The translations under genes were made by a program, and so were the position numbers. Positions 1 through 5,356 of a stretch of 6,958 bases of DNA are shown one piece after another (positions within the stretch are counted from its first letter, which is position 1; each line of letters begins with the position of its first letter). The stretch is from Eubacteriales Family XIII. Incertae Sedis bacterium (GTDB lineage Bacteria; Bacillota; Clostridia; Peptostreptococcales; Anaerovoracaceae): positions 1 to 6,958 of the forward strand of contig JAITAX010000242.1 in assembly GCA_031283865.1 (NCBI GenBank), written 5' to 3'. A model generated the notes under the pieces. That model saw only the letters and a program-made list of their open reading frames with translations. It did not search any database and was not told the origin of the DNA.

Positions 1-1
1 T

Positions 2-1180
2 TTTCAAGGCAACCTCGCGCAGGACGTGTCTGAGATCAAGGCCGCGCCGGGGCTTTTCCGCAAATACCTTGACAAGTTCGGCCACACGGACGTCGTAATC
101 CCGGGTCTGATCGGCAACCAGTCCTCCCTCTTCGCCTTTCCGCAGGACATCGGTTATGCCTACGGCTACATCAATTACGTGGCGATGGTCGCGGCGCTGG
201 CCCCCATCGACGCGTGCTCGGTCAAGACCGTGGATGAGGCAATCGGCGTGCCGAGCGTGGAATCGCACATGCAGACCTACCGTTCGGCCAATTGGATCTT
301 CAACGTCGTGCGGCAGCAGGGCCTGCAGTACGACGACGCGGTCGTCAGACAGGAGCAGCGCATCTGCGAGCTGGCCGTTTCGGCCATCATCGACAAGGTG
401 CTGGACATGGGCGACGGCGATCTCGCGGTGGGCGTCGTCAAGGCGCTGGAGGCCGGCGTGCTCGACTCGCCTTTCTCCATCAACGTGAACGTGCGCGACC
501 TGTGCATGGGCGCGCGGGATTTGCAGGGCGCCTGCCGCTACATCGATTTCGGCAACCTGCCCCTGCCCGAAGAGGTCAAGAATTACAACAACGAGAAGAT
601 TCGCGAACGCGAAAAGGCGGAGGGCCGCAAGCTCGGCTACAGGACGAGTTTGGCCGACTTTTGGACCTTGAGCCGCGGCTGCCTCATAGATTCGCCCGAA
701 AATCTTGCGCGCGAGGACGAGGACGAGATCCCGGCCGAGATATCGCAGAGGATCAAAGGCGCGCAGCCGACCGTCGTCACGGGAACCGTGGGCGTGGACG
801 CGCACGTCATCGGCACGAAGATCCTATCGAAAGTCTTGCGCGAAACGGGCTTCAAGGTCGTCGCGCTCGGCGCGCAGACCTCCCCCGAGGAGTTCATAAA
901 GGCGGCGCAGGAAACCGCCGCGGACGCGATGCTGATGACCTCGCTGTACGGCATGGCGGAGATGGACCTGCAGGGCTTCCGCTCCAAATGCGTCGAAGCC
1001 GGCATAGGCGACATCCTGCTCTACATCGGCGGCATTCTCGGCGTCGGCAAGCACGACTTCGCGGATGACGAGGTGAAGTTTAAAAATCTCGGTTTTGACC
1101 GCATCTATCCGCCCGAATCGGACGTGGCGCTGTCCGTCGGCCACCTGTTCGACGATCTGAAAGCGCGCGGCAGGATTTGA
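2..1180 (+). CDS. glmES: Glutamate mutase (methylaspartate mutase), fused E and S subunits; 5' end cut by window
   Basis: This enzyme interconverts L-glutamate and threo-3-methylaspartate by a coenzyme-B12 radical carbon-skeleton rearrangement in the cytosol. The frame is open from base 2, and the codons before the GTG at 26 already match GlmE (GNLAQD, compare GNMIQD in Clostridium cochlearium GlmE, from memory). That GTG is therefore not the start, and about 250 N-terminal residues lie outside the window. Counting residues from position 26, residues 1-226 are the GlmE C-terminal part: FPQD at 38-41, VKTVDEAIG at 66-74, GDLAVGVVKALE at 131-142, and SPEN at 223-226, which matches the RPEN terminus of stand-alone GlmE. 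K67 and E71 align with the Lys and Glu reported to contact the coenzyme ribose. Residues 247-384 are a complete GlmS domain with the base-off/His-on cobalamin motif D258-A-H260-V-I-G263, SLYG at 306-309, and GFDRIYPP at 356-363. The stop lies 4 bases before glmL. The family call is near certain; the substrate pocket lies upstream, so activity on a glutamate analogue cannot be excluded. Confidence 0.95.
   Translation, partial: FQGNLAQDVSEIKAAPGLFRKYLDKFGHTDVVIPGLIGNQSSLFAFPQDIGYAYGYINYVAMVAALAPIDACSVKTVDEAIGVPSVESHMQTYRSANWIFNVVRQQGLQYDDAVVRQEQRICELAVSAIIDKVLDMGDGDLAVGVVKALEAGVLDSPFSINVNVRDLCMGARDLQGACRYIDFGNLPLPEEVKNYNNEKIREREKAEGRKLGYRTSLADFWTLSRGCLIDSPENLAREDEDEIPAEISQRIKGAQPTVVTGTVGVDAHVIGTKILSKVLRETGFKVVALGAQTSPEEFIKAAQETAADAMLMTSLYGMAEMDLQGFRSKCVEAGIGDILLYIGGILGVGKHDFADDEVKFKNLGFDRIYPPESDVALSVGHLFDDLKARGRI
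704..763 (+). other. Interdomain linker joining the GlmE and GlmS parts
   Basis: These about 20 codons (residues 227-246 counted from position 26) lie between the point matching the C-terminus of stand-alone GlmE and the first beta strand of the GlmS domain. The stretch is strongly charged: an acidic run (REDEDEIPAE) followed by a basic end (QRIKGA). The frame crosses it without a stop. No in-frame ATG occurs between residue 161 (position 506) and residue 302 (position 929). An in-frame GTG exists at 788 but has no convincing ribosome binding site. Separate translation of an S subunit therefore looks unlikely. Confidence 0.8.
764..1177 (+). other. Cobalamin-binding GlmS (sigma subunit) domain
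   Basis: This region of about 138 residues equals the usual length of free GlmS (about 137). It carries DAHVIG (797-814), whose His would replace dimethylbenzimidazole as the lower axial cobalt ligand. SLYG, the IGG loop and GFDRIYPP follow in family order. The segment after IGG reads ILGVGK, where the clostridial protein has NIVVGK as I recall it, so a conserved Asn in the nucleotide-tail pocket appears to be Ile here. The Rossmann-like beta/alpha pattern is intact, so a functional B12 domain is expected. Confidence 0.9.
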
Positions 1181-1184
1181 CGGC

Positions 1185-2561
1185 ATGAGCGAGCTGCGCG
1201 TATTCATCGATTTCGGCAGCACCTTTACGAAAGGCGTCGTCTTCGATCTGGAATCGGAAAGCCTGCTTGTGCGCGTGCAGACGCCCTCGACGGTGGATAC
1301 GGAGATCACCGTCGGGCTGCGAAAAGCGCTGGCCGAGATCGCGCGCGCGGTTCCGGTCGGCGAAGCGGAGATACGAAGCGCTTTGGCTTGCAGCAGCGCC
1401 GCGGGCGGCCTGCGCATGGTCTGCATCGGGCTTGTTCCGGACTACACCACGAAAGCGGGCCGGCTCGCCGCTCTGGGCGCGGGCGCAAAGGTGGTCGGCA
1501 CTTTCTCCTACGAGCTGTCCGCCGCAGAGCTGCGCGAACTTGAGGCCCTCGCGCCGGACATCGTGCTGCTGACGGGCGGCACGGACGGCGGAAACCGCAA
1601 GACCATCGTGCACAACGCCGAGCTGATCGCCGGCACCCCCGCCGTGCACAACGTCATCGCGGCCGGAAACAAATCCGCCCGTGACGAGGTCGAAGCGGCT
1701 TTCGCAGGCTCCGGCAAAAACCTGCGCTTCACGCGGAACGTCATGCCCGAATTTGGCGTGCTGGATTTGGACCCCGTCAACGAGCAGATCCGCGAACTCT
1801 TCATCAGCCGCATCACGGAGGCGAAAGGCATCGCCCGCGTGAGGGAGATCATCGGCGGCGTGGTTATGCCGACGCCGGCTGCCGTATTCGCGGCCGCGCA
1901 GCTCCTCGCCGAGGGCGCGCCCTCGGAAGCCGGTCTCGGCGAGCTTCTGCTCGTCGATGTGGGCGGCGCGACGACGGACGTGTATTCCGTCGCGACGGGC
2001 GCGCCGACGCGCGCCGACGTGCGGCTTTTCGGCCTGGCGGAGCCGCGCGCGAAGCGCAGCGTCGAGGGTGATCTCGGGCTCTTCCACAACCTCGATACGC
2101 TGGCGGACATCGCGCTGCAATCCGAGCTTTTTGCCGCGACCGACCGCGCCCTCTTCGACGAGAACGTGAAGAACCTGCACACGCGCAGGTCCGTTCCGGA
2201 CGGGGACGCGCTCACGCAATGCCAGCGTATGCTCGCGCGTCTGGCCGTGAAGACGGCGGTGGAACGGCACGTCGGGCGCCTCGAGCCGCTCATGACGGGA
2301 GAGGGCGAAATCTTTGTGCAGCGCGGCAAGGATTTGAGCAAGCTCACCTGCGTGCTGGGCGCGGGCGGGCCGCTGGCCTTTTCGAGCGATCCGCGCTACG
2401 TCCTTGCGGGCGCCGCGTCGGACGCGCCGGACATCCTCGCGCCGCGCGCGCCGCGCTTCCTGCTGGATTCCGAGTACATCCTCTTCGCCGTCGGCCTGCT
2501 CGCGCAGAGCGAACCCGCGAAAGCGCTGCGCATTATGAAGAAATATCTGAAAGATATTTAG
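1185..2561 (+). CDS. glmL: GlmL/MutL, glutamate mutase-associated ASKHA ATPase (reactivating factor)
   Basis: GlmL sits beside glutamate mutase in essentially all known operons. It is thought to reactivate the mutase by ATP-driven exchange of damaged cobalamin, by analogy with diol dehydratase reactivases. The 458 residues match the family length (about 460). An N-terminal ASKHA phosphate-1 motif, D9-FGSTFTK, and a phosphate-2 motif, D258-VGGATTD, bracket the nucleotide site. The signature blocks ACSSAAGGLRMV (68-79), LLTGGTDGGN (128-137), MPTPAAV (228-234), SVEGDLG (292-298) and a C-terminal LGAGGPLAFS (391-400) are all present. There is no signal peptide or membrane segment, so it should be cytosolic. 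The ATG at 1185 is preceded by AGGA at 1172-1175 with 9-base spacing. Its start lies 4 bases after the mutase stop, so the two are very probably cotranscribed and translationally coupled. This is not the DNA-repair protein that shares the MutL name. Confidence 0.96.
   Translation: MSELRVFIDFGSTFTKGVVFDLESESLLVRVQTPSTVDTEITVGLRKALAEIARAVPVGEAEIRSALACSSAAGGLRMVCIGLVPDYTTKAGRLAALGAGAKVVGTFSYELSAAELRELEALAPDIVLLTGGTDGGNRKTIVHNAELIAGTPAVHNVIAAGNKSARDEVEAAFAGSGKNLRFTRNVMPEFGVLDLDPVNEQIRELFISRITEAKGIARVREIIGGVVMPTPAAVFAAAQLLAEGAPSEAGLGELLLVDVGGATTDVYSVATGAPTRADVRLFGLAEPRAKRSVEGDLGLFHNLDTLADIALQSELFAATDRALFDENVKNLHTRRSVPDGDALTQCQRMLARLAVKTAVERHVGRLEPLMTGEGEIFVQRGKDLSKLTCVLGAGGPLAFSSDPRYVLAGAASDAPDILAPRAPRFLLDSEYILFAVGLLAQSEPAKALRIMKKYLKDI
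2541..2559. repeat. AT-rich perfect inverted repeat across the end of glmL
   Basis: AAATATCT (2541-2548), a GAA spacer and AGATATTT (2552-2559) form a perfect 8-base dyad covering the last codons and stop of glmL. It is conspicuously AT-rich in a GC-rich window. As RNA it would be a weak hairpin with a tight loop, and no U-tract follows. As DNA it could be an operator for the downstream gene. It also encodes a plausible lysine-rich C-terminus (KYLKDI), so it may be coincidence. Confidence 0.4.
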
Positions 2562-2578
2562 GCCCCACCACCCATATG

Positions 2579-2593
2579 CGATTCACTGAATCG
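2579..2593 (+). repeat. Small hairpin just upstream of the MmgE/PrpD ribosome binding site
   Basis: CGATTC (2579-2584), loop ACT and GAATCG (2588-2593) form a perfect 6-bp stem. It ends immediately before the A-run and AGGAG (2599-2603) that set the start at 2613. It lies in the 51-base gap 2562-2612, which has no other evident feature. A U-run on the 3' side is absent, so it is not a classical terminator. It might affect ribosome access or mRNA stability; function is inference. Confidence 0.35.
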
Positions 2594-2612
2594 AAAAAAG
2601 GAGCAAAGAGCT

Positions 2613-4004
2613 ATGGACGCAAGCTACCTATTCGCAAAGAATTTCATCGAAACGCCGTTCTCGAAGCTGCCCGCCGAAGCCGTGAAAGAAGCCAAAAATC
2701 AAGTGCTTGACTTCATCGGCGTCGCGCTCGCGGGTTCATCCAAGGCCGGCGCGAACGAGCTGTACGAGCTGTACGCCGAATGGGGCGGCGCGCCGCAGGC
2801 GACGGTCTTCGGTCGCGGCGACAAACTGCCCGCGCCGCACGCCGCGCAGATCAACGCGACGATGGGCCACTCGCTCGACTACGACGACGTACACGAAGCC
2901 GCGACAATGCACCCCGGCGTCGTGACGATCACGACGGCCCTCGCGACGGGTGAGTTGATCGGCGGCCTGTCGGGCCAAAAGTTCCTGCAAGCGGTCGCCG
3001 TGGGCGGCGACATGATCTCGCGCCTCGGCCTCGCGACGCGCCCCGGCCAGAACATCCACAAGTTCGGCTGGCACTTCACGACGCTGAAAGGCTTCATGGT
3101 TTCCGCCGCCGTAACCGCCTATCTTCTGGGTCTCGACGAGGAAAAGATCGTGTCCGCCGTCGGCATCGGCTATCACCAGTGCTCCGGCAACGGGCAGGCC
3201 GTCAAGGACGGCGTGCTGACGAAGCGCATGGGCCCCGGCTTTGCCGTCAAGGGCGGCATGACCGCCGCACTGCTGGCGCAAAAGGGCGTGACGGGCGCGC
3301 GGGGCGCGCTTGAGGGCATCTCCGGCTACTACAACGTCTATCACCAAGGCAGCTACTCCCATGACATCCTCGTCGGCGAGCTCGGTGAGAAATTCGAGGG
3401 CATGAACATCACGATCAAACCCTACCCCTGTTGCCGCGGCGTACATCCTTTCATCGACGCCGCCCTTGAGATACGGCAGAAATACGGCGTGAAGCCGGAG
3501 GACGTGAAGAGCATCATGATCTGGTGCGGCAAAGGCACGCAGGGGCTTCTCGGAGAACCCCTCGAACACAAGGCCCATCCGCGCAGCCCCGTTGACAGCC
3601 AGTTCTCCGTGCCGTGGGGCGTCGCCGTTTCGCTCTCGCGCGGTCGTCCCGGCCTGAACGACTACACGGAGGAAGCGATCAAGAGCCGCGATATTCTGGA
3701 TATGGCCGCGAAGATCAGCCTCGCCTACGATCCCGAGCTGGATTCGACGGGGCTTGAACCCGCGCGCGTCGCCGTCACCGCCAACGACGGGAAATCCTAC
3801 AGCGCCCACGTCGAAATCGCCACAGGCTCCCCCGGCAATATGCTCTCCTTTGACGATGTCGAGCAGAAATTCAGGGACTGCGTGAAGCAGGCCGACCGGC
3901 GCATATCGGACGCAAACACGGACGCGATCATCGGCTTTGTACAGGAAATCGACACCGCCGCCGACGTGCGCGATCTGCTGAAGCTGCTCCTTTGGGAATC
4001 GTAG
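2613..4004 (+). CDS. MmgE/PrpD family protein (2-methylcitrate dehydratase-like fold)
   Basis: The family acts on small di- and tricarboxylates. Known members are 2-methylcitrate dehydratase (PrpD), cis-aconitate decarboxylase and iminodisuccinate epimerase; many are unassigned. The 463 residues are full family length: an all-helical N-terminal and C-terminal domain (about 1-270 and 400-463) around a lid region. Signatures are GHSLDYDDVHE (85-95), MHPG (99-102), GWHFT (152-156), LTKRMGPG (202-209), LEGISG (233-238), KPYPCCRGVH (269-278) and DSQFSVPWGVA (328-338). Residues D89, H100, H154, K204 and K269 fall where the cis-aconitate decarboxylase active-site residues lie, but its active-site Thr after the DD pair is V93 here. 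Strict PrpD or decarboxylase activity should therefore not be assumed. The ATG at 2613 has AGGAG (2599-2603) at 9-base spacing. Its place directly after glmL suggests a substrate derived from methylaspartate, such as mesaconate, citramalate or a related C5 diacid, but this is inference. Confidence 0.9.
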   Translation: MDASYLFAKNFIETPFSKLPAEAVKEAKNQVLDFIGVALAGSSKAGANELYELYAEWGGAPQATVFGRGDKLPAPHAAQINATMGHSLDYDDVHEAATMHPGVVTITTALATGELIGGLSGQKFLQAVAVGGDMISRLGLATRPGQNIHKFGWHFTTLKGFMVSAAVTAYLLGLDEEKIVSAVGIGYHQCSGNGQAVKDGVLTKRMGPGFAVKGGMTAALLAQKGVTGARGALEGISGYYNVYHQGSYSHDILVGELGEKFEGMNITIKPYPCCRGVHPFIDAALEIRQKYGVKPEDVKSIMIWCGKGTQGLLGEPLEHKAHPRSPVDSQFSVPWGVAVSLSRGRPGLNDYTEEAIKSRDILDMAAKISLAYDPELDSTGLEPARVAVTANDGKSYSAHVEIATGSPGNMLSFDDVEQKFRDCVKQADRRISDANTDAIIGFVQEIDTAADVRDLLKLLLWES

Positions 4005-4124
4005 GCGGATTCCCGTTCACACGCTTCCCAATCGTTATCAAATGGGCTTGCGCCCCATTGTAAAGCGCCGCCGGAAAGCGCAGCGCCGCCTGCCGGCAGC
4101 CAATGAATCTAAGGAGGAAAGGTC
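4005..4124 (+). promoter_or_regulatory. 120-base intergenic region with several short inverted repeats
   Basis: This is the largest non-coding gap. It contains a perfect inverted repeat AATGGG/CCCATT (4041-4046 and 4054-4059), a 10-base palindrome CTGCCGGCAG (4090-4099), and the octamer GCGCCGCC twice (4065-4072 and 4083-4090). A TTCACA at 4016-4021 is one base off a sigma-70 -35 box, but no good -10 stands at proper spacing. No stem is followed by a U-tract, so no intrinsic terminator is supported. AAGGAGG at 4111-4117 serves the next gene. A promoter or mRNA-processing region is possible but unproven. Confidence 0.3.
4111..4117 (+). promoter_or_regulatory. Strong Shine-Dalgarno of the alcohol dehydrogenase gene
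   Basis: AAGGAGG, fully complementary to the 16S rRNA tail, lies 7 bases before the ATG at 4125. It fixes the start against alternatives further upstream and is the best ribosome binding site in the window, suggesting efficient translation. Confidence 0.85.
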
Positions 4125-5267
4125 ATGGGTACAATTCCCAAAACAAGCAAGGCAGCCGTATTGGTGGAACTCGGAAAGCCGGAGGTCATCCGGGATGTGG
4201 AGATTCCCGAGATACGGCCCGGTACGATTCTCGCCCGCGTGCTTCTCGCCGGCATCTGCGGCACCGACGTGCATCAGGCGGCCGGCGAACTGAGCATCCC
4301 GCCCCTTGTTCCCGCGATCCAAGGCCATGAAACGCTCGGCGAAATCGTGTCGCTCGGCTCAGAGGGTCTGCTCGACATCGGCTGCCGCAAGCTGAAAGTC
4401 GGCGACCGCATCATGTGGGCGCACCCGTTCTGCGGCGAATGCTATTATTGCCGCGTCGCGCGCAAACCCTACATGTGCAATTCTTTCGGAACCGGCTATG
4501 GCTTCGTATCCCCCGAGCTGCTCAGAGGCGGCTTCGCCGAATATGTGCACATCAACGAAAAAACCGAGGTCGTCCTCGTGCCCGAGAGCGTGACGGACGA
4601 AGAAGCAATCGGCGTCGGCTGTGCTTTCCGCACGGTCGTCAGCGGTTATGAACGCCTGCAGCGCCACAGTCCCATCGGCACGGCTGACACGGTCGTCGTG
4701 CAGGGCGCGGGTCCGGTCGGGCTCTATTCAACGCTTCTCGCCGCATTCTCCGGCGCGGCGCGCGTCATCACCATAGGCGCCCCCGCGGAGCGGCTCGCGC
4801 TCGCGAAAGAATGGGGCGCGGCCGTCACAATCGACATCGATGAGGTCAAGGAGCACAAGGACCGCGTACAGCGCGTACTGGATCTGACGGAGGGACGCGG
4901 CGCCGAATTTGCGATTGAAGCCTCCGGCGCGCCGAACGCTTTCCTTGAGGGCTTCGACTTCCTCTGCAAGGACAGCACCTACCTCGTCATGGGGCAAACC
5001 TCGAACAGAGCCGTCGAATTTCAGCCGAATCTGCTGCAGCGCAAACAGGCCTGCGTGATCGGCAGCGGCAGCGCGGACGCGCGCCACTACTACAAGGCGC
5101 TGAAATTCATCGAAGCGCACCGTGACCGCATCGACTTCTCGCGTATGCTCTCGTCCACCTACGAACTCGAAGACATCAACACGGCGCTCGAAAACATGAA
5201 GCTCGGCAAGGATATCAAGGGCGCGATAGACAACCGCAAGCGCAGTTGCGGCTGCGCGCACGAATAG
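4125..5267 (+). CDS. Zinc-dependent alcohol dehydrogenase (medium-chain dehydrogenase/reductase)
   Basis: It should oxidise an alcohol to an aldehyde or ketone (or the reverse) with a nicotinamide cofactor, in the cytosol. The N-terminal GroES-like domain holds the catalytic zinc site: C45 in GICGTD, H68-E69 in QGHET, and C166 in GVGCAFRT. A structural zinc lobe follows the pattern C103-x2-C106-x2-C109-x8-C118; horse-liver ADH has x7 in the last gap. The Rossmann domain has VVQGAGPVGL with G194, G196 and G199. At the end of its second beta strand, VITIGAPAER has Gly where classical NAD-specific enzymes have Asp, so cofactor preference is uncertain. At 380 residues it is slightly longer than the usual 340-375, and it ends in a short Cys-containing tail (SCGCAHE). 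It resembles the TM0436-like group of uncharacterised MDR enzymes. It lies just upstream of an aldehyde dehydrogenase, so successive oxidation of one substrate is likely. The substrate is unknown. Confidence 0.93.
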   Translation: MGTIPKTSKAAVLVELGKPEVIRDVEIPEIRPGTILARVLLAGICGTDVHQAAGELSIPPLVPAIQGHETLGEIVSLGSEGLLDIGCRKLKVGDRIMWAHPFCGECYYCRVARKPYMCNSFGTGYGFVSPELLRGGFAEYVHINEKTEVVLVPESVTDEEAIGVGCAFRTVVSGYERLQRHSPIGTADTVVVQGAGPVGLYSTLLAAFSGAARVITIGAPAERLALAKEWGAAVTIDIDEVKEHKDRVQRVLDLTEGRGAEFAIEASGAPNAFLEGFDFLCKDSTYLVMGQTSNRAVEFQPNLLQRKQACVIGSGSADARHYYKALKFIEAHRDRIDFSRMLSSTYELEDINTALENMKLGKDIKGAIDNRKRSCGCAHE

Positions 5268-5291
5268 GCGGAGGGGCCGCTCCTTTCCGCC
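5267..5291 (+). repeat. Strong hairpin at the stop codon of the alcohol dehydrogenase gene
   Basis: GGCGGAGGGG (5267-5276) and CCTTTCCGCC (5282-5291) pair over 10 base pairs, two of them G-U, around a 5-base loop (CCGCT). The first G is the last base of the TAG stop. No U-tract follows, so it is not a textbook terminator. A smaller stem, GGACC (5301-5305) with GGTCC (5311-5315), follows. Such intercistronic hairpins often protect or process mRNA and uncouple the expression of adjacent genes; that role is inferred here. Confidence 0.5.
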
Positions 5292-5346
5292 CCCTGACCG
5301 GGACCTGCGGGGTCCGCACGTTATTGTTGAAATTCACTATGTCAAT

Positions 5347-5351
5347 GGAGG
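5347..5351 (+). promoter_or_regulatory. Shine-Dalgarno that sets the aldehyde dehydrogenase start
   Basis: GGAGG lies 5 bases before the ATG at 5357. The same frame stays open upstream to 5246, overlapping the previous gene, with ATGs at 5339 and 5345. Those have no ribosome binding site, and the extra residues (arginine-rich, from the hairpin region) do not fit the family. Homology to ALDH begins right after 5357 (KKMYIGGAW). Confidence 0.8.
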
Positions 5352-5356
5352 CGACA

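Noticed and set aside
26..28. GTG as the start of the first gene
   Set aside because: The frame is open from base 2, and the residues before the GTG continue the GlmE homology. The gene is cut by the window edge.
788..790. Internal in-frame GTG as a separate start for the S subunit
   Set aside because: There is no purine-rich ribosome binding site at proper spacing, and the first GlmS strand would be truncated.
764..1177. B12 domain read as methylmalonyl-CoA mutase or a methyltransferase corrinoid protein
   Set aside because: The flanking GlmE sequence, GFDRIYPP and the adjacent glmL identify glutamate mutase specifically.
1080..2270. Long minus-strand open frame opposite glmL
   Set aside because: It is a GC-rich antisense shadow with Arg/Ala/Gly-rich composition, no recognisable motif and no fitting ribosome binding site. 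The plus strand carries a full GlmL.
1185..2561. DNA mismatch-repair MutL
   Set aside because: It is only a shared gene name. The motifs are ASKHA-type ATPase motifs, not GHKL-type.
2736..3809. Long minus-strand open frame opposite the MmgE/PrpD gene
   Set aside because: It is low-complexity shadow protein opposite a full-length family match.
2613..4004. Firm assignment as 2-methylcitrate dehydratase (prpD)
   Set aside because: No prpB or prpC genes are nearby, and the family is functionally diverse, so only the family level is supported.
4041..4059. Intrinsic terminator after the MmgE/PrpD gene
   Set aside because: The stem is only 6 bp and is followed by GTAAAG, not a U-tract.
4042..4293. 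Small plus-strand open frame overlapping the start of the alcohol dehydrogenase gene
   Set aside because: It has basic low-complexity composition, no ribosome binding site, and runs out of frame through the clear ADH N-terminus.
5246..5356. N-terminal extension of the aldehyde dehydrogenase
   Set aside because: It would overlap the previous gene and translate the hairpin region. The only good Shine-Dalgarno (5347-5351) points to 5357.
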